From: Dinoroseobacter sp013215265
GTDB taxonomy: Bacteria; Pseudomonadota; Alphaproteobacteria; Rhodobacterales; Rhodobacteraceae
Reading direction: 5' to 3'
Assembly: GCA_963691755.1 (NCBI GenBank)
Contig: OY829366.1
Coordinates: 558,001 to 622,000 of the forward strand
Length of the DNA stretch: 64,000 bases
The notes under the pieces are model-generated. The model was not told the origin of the DNA. It worked only from the letters and a program-made list of their open reading frames with translations, and did no database searches. Below, in pieces: positions 54,401-62,246 of the stretch. Within the stretch, counting starts at the first letter, position 1. Each line of letters starts with the position of its first letter. The position numbers and the translations under genes are program-made.

Positions 54401-54819
54401 CGTTCAGCTGCCTTGGGGACGTCGTGCATGTAATCTTTGAAGGCTTGCCTGTTTTTCTCGGGTCGGCGGTACATTTTAAGGTCGGACTTCAAGTCGTCCG
54501 CATAGTGAAACGGCCAACTTTCTGCGGCTTCCTCGACAAAGAAATCGAACGGATTGTAGACGCTCATGTCCGCCACGAGGTCCACTTCGATTTTGAACTC
54601 TCGCACGGGTTCCGGGAACACGAAGCGCGCAAGCCAGTTCCCATAGGGGTCCTGCTGGTGGTTCACGAAGTGCTTCTCGGGCGTGACCGTCAGGCTGTGC
54701 GATATTACGTGTGTTCTCGAATGTGGTGCGGGGCGCAGGCGGATGATCTGTGGACCTAGCGAGACGGGCCGGTCGTACCGATAATGGGTAAGGTGAGAAA
54801 TACTAGCAGTGATCGACAT
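51487..54819 (-). CDS. Large transglutaminase / DUF2126 protein
   Basis: An 1110-residue protein. Residues about 1-300 form a transglutaminase-like unit with ISHLTHYRYDRPVSLGPQ, the catalytic cysteine in GRGSCRDSSW, the histidine in DLHAWAEVF and the aspartate in GLDPTSG. The rest is the DUF2126 region (about 310-1110) with many conserved tryptophans and a DGRHTGTGGGNHVVVGG block. It lies first in the minus-strand cluster and is coupled to the ATP-grasp/alpha-E gene. ATG 54819 was chosen over 54837 because it starts the conserved MSITASISHLTHY. Confidence 0.9.
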   Translation of the reverse strand: MSITASISHLTHYRYDRPVSLGPQIIRLRPAPHSRTHVISHSLTVTPEKHFVNHQQDPYGNWLARFVFPEPVREFKIEVDLVADMSVYNPFDFFVEEAAESWPFHYADDLKSDLKMYRRPEKNRQAFKDYMHDVPKAAERTIDFLVALNTKVATDIDYVIRMEPGVQTADETLTKGRGSCRDSSWLLIQMLRSLGFAARFVSGYLIQLKPDLKALDGPSGTDHDFTDLHAWAEVFIPGAGWIGLDPTSGLLTGESHIPLAATPHYRSAAPISGLASEAEVSFDFDMTVTRTAEHPRITKPFSDAAWGALDTLGKKVDEHLTKGDVRLTMGGEPTFVSIDDFETPEWNTDAVGPTKRARADELIRKLRERFAPGGMLHYGQGKWYPGETLPRWTFSLYWRGDGKPIWNNQDLIASEKADQDLTHKHAKALLKDVAQRLDVPKKNVIAAYEDPGEWLLREANLPNNVTPANSELEDAEARHRIARVFDRGLTKPAGYALPIQRWQADDSYRPYKWRSERWKLRRKHLFLIPGDSPVGYRLPLNALPFVEKVSYPYTYPADPALLNKDLPEPEDLARPDRRERPPQHVETVGTSVAQGPGQVFTAPGPVRTALSIEARDGKLCVFLPPVERAEDYLELIAAIEGAASDAEMPIHIEGYAPPSDDRLNVIRVAPDPGVLEVNIHPARSWEDTKAITEAVYEEARQCRLGADKFMIDGRHTGTGGGNHVVVGGASALDSPFLRRPNLLKSLLLHWNRHPSLSYLFSGVFVGPTSQAPRIDEARTDSLYELEIALSQIPAPGEGIIPEPWLVDRLLRNALIDVTGNTHRTEICIDKLYSPDGPTGRLGLVEFRGFEMPPNARMSLAQQVLIRALIARFWEAPIKGNLTRWGRQLHDRFMLPHYIWDDFIEVCADLKNHGFDVDPAWFTAQSEFRFPFCGAVTYEGVELELRQALEPWHVLGETGAIGGTVRYTDSSVERLQVKLTAADPSRYAVMVNGRKVPLTSTSKTGTSVAGVRYKAWQPAQSLHPTLPVDAPLTFDIYDTWTGRALGGCRYHVAHPGGRNYNTFPVNGNEAEARRLARFEAFGHTAGTYDQAPEHAHPETPLTLDLRRGVHV

Positions 54820-54960
54820 AGGCACGCCTTGCGTCAAAGGATTAACCTTTATGACCTACGTTATCCACAGGGCACGGAACAGGGTAAAGCTGGAACAAGA
54901 GTGTATCTCAAAACGCAACAGCCCTCGGATCAAGCCTGAATTGGTGACGATGATCGAGGA

Positions 54961-55140
54961 CTAGGCAGATGCGGTATAGTAGCTAGAACCGGAAGCCCCA
55001 TAGTAACTGCTGTAACCATAGCGCTTCATCCCTTTCGGATCGATCTGGCTCAGGATCAAACCACTGACGCGTAGCCCGCTTGTCTCGAATTGTGACAAAC
55101 CTTCACTGACTTGGTGCGCATTGCCAGTTTTCAATCGCAC
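54961..55140 (-). pseudogene. 3' fragment of a Wzc/ExoP-like tyrosine kinase gene
   Basis: Minus-strand codons read LKTGNAHQVSEGLSQF, then ETSGLRVSGLILSQIDPKG and MKRYGYSSYYGASGSSYY before a TAG at 54961-54963. A C-terminus ending with a VDPKG/MKRYGY-type motif and a tyrosine cluster is characteristic of bacterial tyrosine kinases of the Wzc/ExoP/CpsD family, which become autophosphorylated there. The whole kinase domain is missing; sequence upstream is a sulfotransferase 5' end in another frame. The 54820-54960 gap holds no supported gene. Confidence 0.75.
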
Positions 55141-55267
55141 CGCGGCCCCAGAAATGATGCAACTCGCCCACCGAAACGTAGCCGGGCAGGGAGCCCAAAG
55201 CGTCGGCCAGAACTGTTGATCCGCTTCGCCCGATGCCTCCGATGTAAATGACCGTCGGGCGCGTCAC
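55103..55267 (-). pseudogene. 5' fragment of a sulfotransferase gene
   Basis: From GTG 55267 the minus strand encodes MTRPTVIYIGGIGRSGSTVL, then ADALGSLPGYVSVGELHHFW and GRGAIENW before it runs into foreign sequence and stops at 55103-55105. GRSGST is the PAPS 5'-phosphosulfate-binding loop of sulfotransferases and the GELHHFW segment follows it as in the family. Only about 48 of some 300 expected residues remain. It is joined to the kinase fragment at 55123-55140. Confidence 0.75.
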
Positions 55268-55285
55268 TGCGCTTGCCGTGTTAAT

Positions 55286-58200
55286 TTATAGATCGATTTC
55301 GATAATGCCGTTGGGATCTTCCGCGCGAGACTGGCACAGAATGATGGATGTCTCTCGCTGCGTTTTGGACAACACAAAATCACGATGCTCCACTTCGCCG
55401 GATACCAGACCGCATTTGCAGACACCGCAAATCCCGTCAGAACATTTTACATCCACAGAGACACCATTCTCTGCCAGCACATCCGTTGCGGCCTTATGCG
55501 CCGGGACATACAGTTCACGCCCATCTTGTAGCCGGAGCGTGAAGGGGTGGTTAACGTAGTCCCGGATTTCGGGAACCGAGAAATATTCCAGATGCCGGGC
55601 CTTTTCCGGATACCCCTGACGTTCGGCTGCTTCCATAACGCTGGTCATGTAACGGTCCGGACCGCAGGTGTAGACGTGATACCCCGGTTCGTATCCTTTC
55701 AGTACATGATCGAAGTCGGCGCGCGTTTGCTCGGCAGACACGTGAATATGCAGTTTGTCGATCCAGGGCATGGTCCCAAGATCTACAAGGAAGCCTGCAT
55801 CTTCACGTTTTTGAACAGAATAATGGATCGCAAAATTTGCGTTCAGAGTATGTAATCTATGCGCCATCGCGATCATCGGCGTGATGCCAATTCCGCCCCC
55901 CATCAAAAACGACTTCTTCGCTGTTTCCTCCAAGGGAAAATGGTTAATTGGCTTTGAGATGAAGATACGACGGCCTTCACTGAAAATGCGGTGCATCAGC
56001 TTGGAGCCACCACGCCCTTCGTCTTCGCGAAGCACACCGATCTGATACTTTGACCGATCTGATGGATCGCCCGACATGGAATATTGCCGTAAAAACTCAG
56101 GCGCGACAACGATATCGAGATGCGCTCCAGCGGTCCATACGGGCAAGTCAGACCCATCTGGTTTGCGAAACTCATACTTGGTCACTCCGGATGTCATTGC
56201 ATCCACCTTGCTGACAACAACTTGAAGAACGGGGCTTTCCACGTCGCTGGTGTATCGATGCAGATGCCCGGTTTCGCCGTTTGAGGATCGGCGTTGGTAT
56301 TCGTCCGCCGTGATCATTGCCTGATAGGCCTCAATGCCGGCTTCCCGGTCCATGTTGAATGGATACGGATACGGATGCGGCGCGAGTGGTGCTGGATAAA
56401 CAGCAAGGGTCTGGTCCTCGAATTTCAGGTCGAGGTCCTTTTGAAGACCACGGGCATTTACAGGGTGTCGTGTCGGTGCGTAGCCGCCTTCTTCGGTGAT
56501 CTCGAGATCCCACCACCATTTCTTGATCGGGTTCAGTTCACCGTTCCCGACCATGTCGTCGAGTTTTGCCAGAGCAGGTGCGGCAGCAGGTATATTCATC
56601 GCCGCCCAGCGAAACGGTTTTTCTGCAAACAGCCCTTCGAGGTTCCAGGGGCAGGTTTTCATACAGCGTCCGCACATGGCACCGCCAAGTGTTCCGATCC
56701 GGTAGGTTGCACATTTTTGGCTGTCGGACTTCCAGATCTCGTAGCCATTGAACATCAGCTTTGGACCAGCGGTAATCGCTCCGGACGGGCATTCGCGCGC
56801 GCATTTGTTGCAAGCTTCGCAAAAGGCCTGCATCCCAAAATCGATAGGCTTGTCATGGGCAAGCGGCATATCCGTTGTCACAACGCCAGACTTGAGGCGG
56901 GGGCCCAGATAGGGGTTCAGGATTACCTCACCAATCCGGCTTACCTCACCCAAACCTGAGAGCAACAGGAGAGGCGGCTGCAGGACCTCCCCGTCCATCA
57001 CCGTATGCGCCTTTGCGGAATAGCCCAAGTTCCGGATCTGCTGTGCGATCACGCCCCCCAGAAGTGAGAACCGCAGATAGGCACGCATCGACTGGGCGAC
57101 GCTGATCCAATCGTCGCCAGAGGCGCCTTCCATGGTTTCATAGCCCTGATCCACGATCATGCTGATCGCCTGATCGTGTGGCGGATCAATTGGCTCGCCA
57201 CGGGCATCATGGCTGTACCAGCTCCATTCTGGACAACGCGAAATACCAACTGCGTCGATCCCTAAAAAGTAACTTGTAGCCTTGATAGCGTCGGCATGGG
57301 TTTGCGGATCAGCGGGCGCTGGCTCGCCTATTCCCGGCCCGTCTTGCAGCAACACAAAGGCGCCCAGCATCCGACGTTGTGCAGCTGACGGGGCTGCCTT
57401 GCGGACATAGTATCCGCCCGTGGCACCGTCCTGGGTGGTTTTGCCCATATCCCCGAATTGGGCTCGCGCGAACATGTCAGCGCGCTTGGGAACGCGCGCG
57501 ACGTTTGCCTCATCGATATAGGTCGTAGGAGTTTCCACCCTTTTAAGAGCTTCAAATGGGTGGGGACCGTCGCGGAAATCACGCTTGGCATAGGGATCAC
57601 CATTCATTGCAGATTTTGCGAAACCGGCCCCGACCCACCAGGCTGGCCCTTTGCTTTTCAACCACGGTTGTCGTGCCAAAGGCACGAGCGCGCCATCATG
57701 AGAAAGCTCCATTGTCGTGGTGAGCGCAGCCACACCAAAGCGCGTCCCGACATAGGGGTTCACAAGCTGATCCCCCTCAAGCGTTGCAAGGCCTGCGGCA
57801 ATCGTCACATGATTGAGGTCCACGTCTGAACTGGTCGCCGTGTGGGCTTTTGCGTCCCACCCCAACAGGCGGATATAGTTGGCGAGCACGACAGCTGTTT
57901 CAGTTGCGCGAAGGCACGCCCTGTGATGCTGCGCATCATCAAGCCATGCGCAGCCGGCCTCGCCCGGCTTCGGGTCGCGTGGCATCTCGTACAAGAAAAC
58001 AATACAGTGTGTATGATCAACGATGGTCGTTGGCGGCGCGCTCATCGACTCTTTCAGATCAGCCATGATCAGATCGATCCCGGCAGCGAGCGTTTTCGTC
58101 TGGCGTGTCTGCAGAGCTTCGGCAAGACGATCAATGTCAGGGTTGCGATGGGGCGTGTCCAGAAGCGCGCTTTTCGGGAGGGGTCCGATACCCACCATGG

Positions 58201-58492
58201 ACGCGTCGGAAAAGTAACCAAAAGCTTTAAGGTGATTTGCGCGTTCCTGAGGGTCTGTGGGAACCTCTGACTGGGTTTTGTTGATCAGCCCGTCGCGGAT
58301 GGCATCCATCATCGCCTGATATTCACCCATCGCGTTGACGATGTTCTCGGGTGTATTTGGGCGATGGAAATTTAGCGGAGCAGACTTGGGAACCTGTTCA
58401 AGATCAGGCATTGCGCCACGCGCAAGGCGTTCAAGCGGATAAGGTCCCAGATGCACAGGACGCTTTGCGTCGGAGAAAAACCGCACCCCCAT
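55286..58492 (-). CDS. Self-sufficient cytoplasmic reductive dehalogenase (BhbA/NpRdhA-like) fused to flavin/2Fe-2S reductase
   Basis: A 1068-residue three-part enzyme. Residues 1 to about 640 form a cobalamin-dependent reductive dehalogenase core with two 4Fe-4S clusters: CEACNKCARECP (Cys558, 561, 564, 568) and a second set at Cys594, 607, 610, 614 ending CPWN. Residues about 750-970 form a ferredoxin-reductase-like flavin domain (RQYSM at 802-806, MGGGIGITPM near 864). The C-terminus is a plant-type 2Fe-2S domain (Cys1017, 1022, 1025, 1053). There is no Tat signal and no RdhB anchor gene, so it acts in the cytoplasm and can take electrons from NAD(P)H, like 3-bromo-4-hydroxybenzoate dehalogenase BhbA. 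Its ATG shares a base with the pobA stop (TGATG), so the two are coupled. Confidence 0.92.
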   Translation of the reverse strand: MGVRFFSDAKRPVHLGPYPLERLARGAMPDLEQVPKSAPLNFHRPNTPENIVNAMGEYQAMMDAIRDGLINKTQSEVPTDPQERANHLKAFGYFSDASMVGIGPLPKSALLDTPHRNPDIDRLAEALQTRQTKTLAAGIDLIMADLKESMSAPPTTIVDHTHCIVFLYEMPRDPKPGEAGCAWLDDAQHHRACLRATETAVVLANYIRLLGWDAKAHTATSSDVDLNHVTIAAGLATLEGDQLVNPYVGTRFGVAALTTTMELSHDGALVPLARQPWLKSKGPAWWVGAGFAKSAMNGDPYAKRDFRDGPHPFEALKRVETPTTYIDEANVARVPKRADMFARAQFGDMGKTTQDGATGGYYVRKAAPSAAQRRMLGAFVLLQDGPGIGEPAPADPQTHADAIKATSYFLGIDAVGISRCPEWSWYSHDARGEPIDPPHDQAISMIVDQGYETMEGASGDDWISVAQSMRAYLRFSLLGGVIAQQIRNLGYSAKAHTVMDGEVLQPPLLLLSGLGEVSRIGEVILNPYLGPRLKSGVVTTDMPLAHDKPIDFGMQAFCEACNKCARECPSGAITAGPKLMFNGYEIWKSDSQKCATYRIGTLGGAMCGRCMKTCPWNLEGLFAEKPFRWAAMNIPAAAPALAKLDDMVGNGELNPIKKWWWDLEITEEGGYAPTRHPVNARGLQKDLDLKFEDQTLAVYPAPLAPHPYPYPFNMDREAGIEAYQAMITADEYQRRSSNGETGHLHRYTSDVESPVLQVVVSKVDAMTSGVTKYEFRKPDGSDLPVWTAGAHLDIVVAPEFLRQYSMSGDPSDRSKYQIGVLREDEGRGGSKLMHRIFSEGRRIFISKPINHFPLEETAKKSFLMGGGIGITPMIAMAHRLHTLNANFAIHYSVQKREDAGFLVDLGTMPWIDKLHIHVSAEQTRADFDHVLKGYEPGYHVYTCGPDRYMTSVMEAAERQGYPEKARHLEYFSVPEIRDYVNHPFTLRLQDGRELYVPAHKAATDVLAENGVSVDVKCSDGICGVCKCGLVSGEVEHRDFVLSKTQRETSIILCQSRAEDPNGIIEIDL

Positions 58493-59661
58493 CAGTACGG
58501 CAGACCAACATAATTTTCCGCCAAGGCCGTTTGGGCAGCGCGCGAGTTCTCCAGATAGGACAGCTCAGCTTCCTGCATGTTCTGGTCAAACGCTGTTTGT
58601 GTGGGAAAACGATGCAGGGTCGAGGTCATCCACCAGGAAAACCGGGATGCTTTCCAGACCCGCGCCAGCGCGTTGGCGGAATAGGTCTCGATCCCGGCAG
58701 AGTCATTTTCATCATACAAACGGATCAAAGCGTCCGACAGGTAATGTACATCGCTTGCCGCAAGGTTCAGACCCTTCGCACCCGTGGGCGGCACGATATG
58801 GGCTGCGTCACCAACCAGAAACAGGCGGCCCCATCGCATGGGCTCGGCGATGAAACTGCGCAGAGGCGCGATCGACTTCTCGATACTGGGGCCTGTGACC
58901 ATGCGGTCTGCCGCTTCTGCGGGTAACCTGCGGCGGAGTTCGTCCCAGAAGGTGTCGTCGCTCCATTTGCCAAGTGGATCATCGACAGGGGCCTGAATGT
59001 AGTAACGCGACAGGTTCGCATTTCGCATCGAACACAGGGCAAACCCACGTTCATGATTGGCGTAGATTAACTCGTCATCAACTGGCGGAGTTTCAGACAG
59101 GATGCCTAGCCAACCGAACGGATAGACCTTCTCGTACTGACGCAGCACACTGTCAGGGATCGTTTTGCGGCTGACACCATGAAAGCCGTCACAACCCGCG
59201 ACCCACTCGCAGTCAACCCGCTGTTCGGTTCCGTCTTTAACGAAGGTGACGTAGGGCGCATCGGTATCTGCGCTGTGGATTGTCGTATCATCCACGTCAT
59301 GAATGATTTTGCCATCCATCCTGTCTCGCGCGTCATAGAGATCGCGCGTTACCTCGGTCTGTCCGTAAACCATTACGGATTTCCCGATCAGCCCGTCGAA
59401 ATCGATCCGGAATTTGCGACCCTCGGCAGCAAGAAGTGTGCCGCCATGAATGAAACCCTCGCGGTCCATGCGCTCGCCTGCTCCCGCTTTGCGCAGTAGA
59501 TTACATAACCCAGTTTCAAGAACGCCTGCCCGTATCCGTGATAAAACATATGCGCGCGACTGGCGCTCCAGAACAATCGTATCGATCCCCTTTAGATGCA
59601 GCAGCTGGCTGAGCAACAAGCCAGACGGTCCCCCGCCGATGATACAAACCTGCGTACGCAT
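58492..59661 (-). CDS. pobA: 4-hydroxybenzoate 3-monooxygenase
   Basis: A 389-residue class A flavoprotein hydroxylase of the usual PobA length. It has the FAD-binding GGGPSGLLLSQLL loop (8-20), LERQSRAYVLSRIRAGVLE with the conserved substrate/FAD segment, DG in AGCDGFHGVSR, and GDAAHIVPPTGAKGLNLA near 286-303. It converts 4-hydroxybenzoate and NADPH to protocatechuate. GGAGGAG lies about 9 bases before the ATG. The dehalogenase follows with a one-base stop/start overlap, so both proteins would be made together. No protocatechuate ring-cleavage genes are in the window. Confidence 0.95.
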   Translation of the reverse strand: MRTQVCIIGGGPSGLLLSQLLHLKGIDTIVLERQSRAYVLSRIRAGVLETGLCNLLRKAGAGERMDREGFIHGGTLLAAEGRKFRIDFDGLIGKSVMVYGQTEVTRDLYDARDRMDGKIIHDVDDTTIHSADTDAPYVTFVKDGTEQRVDCEWVAGCDGFHGVSRKTIPDSVLRQYEKVYPFGWLGILSETPPVDDELIYANHERGFALCSMRNANLSRYYIQAPVDDPLGKWSDDTFWDELRRRLPAEAADRMVTGPSIEKSIAPLRSFIAEPMRWGRLFLVGDAAHIVPPTGAKGLNLAASDVHYLSDALIRLYDENDSAGIETYSANALARVWKASRFSWWMTSTLHRFPTQTAFDQNMQEAELSYLENSRAAQTALAENYVGLPY

Positions 59662-59748
59662 TAAGAAAGTCTCCTCCTAATGGAAGATATCGCGCATCAA
59701 AGCAGGAATTCATTCTCAATTTGTAGGAAAAACTAGTATATATCACGC
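59662..59748. promoter_or_regulatory. Divergent pobA-pobR control region
   Basis: Only 87 bases separate the divergent starts, so promoters and the regulator site for both genes must overlap here. The GGAGGAG ribosome-binding site of pobA lies at about 59671-59677. AT-rich DNA around 59725-59745 may hold a promoter for pobR, but I see no clear long palindrome. Confidence 0.6.
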
Positions 59749-60600
59749 ATGAATATGCCTTTTCCTGAAATTCCCGTGTTCGATCTTTATGGTGAAGTCG
59801 GCGGACTGCCTGACTTGCTGCATGTCGAACGCATTGAAGACCGCGCGGCACCGCTCGACTGGACTATTCGTGTCCACAGGCATCCAGAACTGGTGCAGGT
59901 GCTTTGGATCTGTGGTGGTCGCGGTAAGGTGCATATTGATGGTGAAGCGCGCGAATTTGGCCCTGACACCTGCATTTTCGTACCTCGTCTGTGTACCCAT
60001 GGCTTTTTGTTTCAAGAAGGGTGTGACGGGATCGTGCTGACGCTTCCTGTCGCCACATTAGCCAAGGCTTTGCCTGATGGCCCGCCTGCGCGGTTGTCCG
60101 TTCCGTGGGTCCTGCCCTCCGGTCCACGTTTTCGCGCCTTGATGGAAATGATTGCCGAAGAGCATCGGGGCAAGGCTGCATTTCGGGGGCCAACCTTGAC
60201 GGGTCTCGTGGGTTTGATCGCCCTTTGGATCGCGCGCCGGGCAGAGGGCGAAGGGATTGCCGCGAAGCCCGGTCCTTACGACGCCCTGATCGGGCGCTTT
60301 CTAGATCGCCTCGAAGAGAAATTTCGTACTGAAAAAGAAGTGGCGGCCTACGCTGCTGCCCTGTCCAAGACGCCGTCGCATTTGAACCGGGCGAGTGGCC
60401 TTGTTCTGGGCAAGTCTGCCTCCGCAGTAATCCGCGACCGTGTCATCTTGGAAGCGCGGCGCGAGCTGGCCTATTCCGCACGTACCATTTCAGACATCGC
60501 TTACAGCCTCGGCTTCAGCGATCCTGCGCATTTCTCGCGCGTCTTCCGTCAATCAACAGGACAGACACCGCGCCTGTTTCGCAAGGCCGTCAATGGTTAG
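59749..60600 (+). CDS. pobR: AraC family regulator, PobR-like
   Basis: A 283-residue activator. The N-terminal cupin-type effector domain covers about 1-125 (HRHPELVQVLWICGGRGKVH), and the C-terminal AraC/XylS double helix-turn-helix covers about 185-280, ending ISDIAYSLGFSDPAHFSRVF. Its place opposite pobA matches AraC-type PobR activators that respond to 4-hydroxybenzoate. It likely controls the pobA-dehalogenase operon too; whether it senses the halogenated or dehalogenated acid is not visible. Its TAG stop overlaps the betA stop by 4 bases in convergent orientation. Confidence 0.88.
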   Translation: MNMPFPEIPVFDLYGEVGGLPDLLHVERIEDRAAPLDWTIRVHRHPELVQVLWICGGRGKVHIDGEAREFGPDTCIFVPRLCTHGFLFQEGCDGIVLTLPVATLAKALPDGPPARLSVPWVLPSGPRFRALMEMIAEEHRGKAAFRGPTLTGLVGLIALWIARRAEGEGIAAKPGPYDALIGRFLDRLEEKFRTEKEVAAYAAALSKTPSHLNRASGLVLGKSASAVIRDRVILEARRELAYSARTISDIAYSLGFSDPAHFSRVFRQSTGQTPRLFRKAVNG

Positions 60601-62243
60601 CGCTGGGCTGTTTCCCAATTGGGATGCATCCAGGGTTGTGCGTTTTCACGTGGTAATTTGCGCTCGAGGATGTGGTCTGATGCTTTCTCGCCTACCAGGA
60701 TCGACGGCCCGTTCAGGTTTCCATTCGTGATTCTTGGAAAGATTGAACTGTCTGCGACACGCAGGCCTTCGACGCCGATCACACGGCAGTCCGGATCAAC
60801 CACGGCCATGGGATCATCCTGTCGCCCCATCTTGCAGGTCCCGCAAGGATGATAGGCGCTTTCGGCATGCTCGCGGATGAAAGCGTCGAGATCTTCATCT
60901 GACTGTGCGGCATCTCCGGGTTGGATTTCATGCCCGGAATAGGGTTCAAACGCAGGCTGGCTGAATATCTCGCGCGTCAGACGGATGGCTTTGCGGAAAT
61001 CGATCCAGTCTTTTTCCGTACTCATGTAATTGAACCGAATGAGCGGGTCGCTTGCTGGGTTGCTGTCTCGCAAGGATACGGACCCGCGCGAGGGACTGCG
61101 CATCGGTCCAACATGGGCCTGAAATCCATGACCTTCCGCGGCCGCCTGCCCGTCATAGCGCACAGCGATGGGCAGGAAATGGAACTGGATGTCCGGGTAA
61201 TCGACCCCGGCGTCCGAGCGGATGAAACCACAGCTTTCAAACTGGTTTGACGCTCCGAGCCCGGTTTTGGTGAAAAGCCACTGTGCCCCGATCATCCCTT
61301 TGCCGATCAGGTTCCAGTATTTGTAGAGGCTCACAGGTTGCTTGGATGCCATCTGGATATAAAGCTCAAGATGGTCCTGTAAGTTCTGACCGACACCGGA
61401 ACGATCAACGATGGGGGTAATACCGTGTTCTTTCAGATGATCTGCGGGTCCGATCCCCGACAACATCAGTAGTTTCGGAGAGTTGATTGAGGACGCCGCC
61501 AAGATCACTTCGTGATTGGCGTGGAGTGTTTCAACTTTGCCGTTTCGGAAGACTTCAACTCCAACGGCGCGCCCTTCCTCAATCACAACGCGCTGGGCGA
61601 GGCCGCGGACAAGGGTGCAGGTTTCTCGCTTGAGGGCAGGTTTCAGGTAAGCATTAGCTGCAGACCAGCGCTGACCCTTATGGATCGTAGCCTCGAATGG
61701 GCCAAACCCCTCCTGCTTTTCGCCGTTATAGTCTTGTGTTGTGTGGTAGCCTGCTTCTTCGCCAGCTTTCACAAACGCTTGCACCAGCGGGTTGTCGCGT
61801 GGCCCGCGTGAAATATGCAGCGGCCCGTTCTTTCCCCGCCAATCCGCGTCGCCATCCCCGTGCCAGGTTTCAAGCCGCTTGAAGTAGGGCAGCACATCGG
61901 CATATGCCCAGCCGTCAGCACCGCTTTCGGCCCAGTGGTCATAGTCACGCGCATGCCCCCTGACATAGACCATCCCGTTAATGGAGGAGCTGCCACCGAT
62001 GACCTTGCCCCGCGGACAGGCAAGGCGCCGGTTGTTCAGATGCGGTTCCGGCTCGGATTGGTATCCCCAGTCGTAGCGCGACATGTTCATTGGGTAACTT
62101 AGCGCAGCGGGCATCTGGATGAACGGCCCGGCATCAGATCCGCCGTGTTCAATGACGATGACGGATTTGCCCGCCTCTGACAGACGGTAAGCGAGTGCGC
62201 ATCCGGCGGAGCCTGCGCCAACGATAACATAATCTGCACGCAT
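60597..62243 (-). CDS. betA: Choline dehydrogenase
   Basis: A 548-residue GMC flavoprotein oxidising choline to betaine aldehyde at the membrane. It has DYVIVGAGSAGCALAYRLSE at the N-terminus, CPRGKVIGGSSSINGMVYVRG near 75-95, and the C-terminal HPCGTCKMG with the catalytic histidine and VADSSIFPRITNGN. The length and motif set match BetA. It follows betB by 3 bases. The stop overlaps that of pobR. Confidence 0.94.
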   Translation of the reverse strand: MRADYVIVGAGSAGCALAYRLSEAGKSVIVIEHGGSDAGPFIQMPAALSYPMNMSRYDWGYQSEPEPHLNNRRLACPRGKVIGGSSSINGMVYVRGHARDYDHWAESGADGWAYADVLPYFKRLETWHGDGDADWRGKNGPLHISRGPRDNPLVQAFVKAGEEAGYHTTQDYNGEKQEGFGPFEATIHKGQRWSAANAYLKPALKRETCTLVRGLAQRVVIEEGRAVGVEVFRNGKVETLHANHEVILAASSINSPKLLMLSGIGPADHLKEHGITPIVDRSGVGQNLQDHLELYIQMASKQPVSLYKYWNLIGKGMIGAQWLFTKTGLGASNQFESCGFIRSDAGVDYPDIQFHFLPIAVRYDGQAAAEGHGFQAHVGPMRSPSRGSVSLRDSNPASDPLIRFNYMSTEKDWIDFRKAIRLTREIFSQPAFEPYSGHEIQPGDAAQSDEDLDAFIREHAESAYHPCGTCKMGRQDDPMAVVDPDCRVIGVEGLRVADSSIFPRITNGNLNGPSILVGEKASDHILERKLPRENAQPWMHPNWETAQR

Positions 62244-62246
62244 GGC

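Noticed and set aside
54851..54964. 37-codon plus-strand frame (starts MTYVIHRAR) with AAAGGA about 9 bases upstream
   Set aside because: A plausible ribosome-binding site is present, but the product is short, has no recognisable family, and overlaps the end of the kinase fragment; not enough to call a gene.
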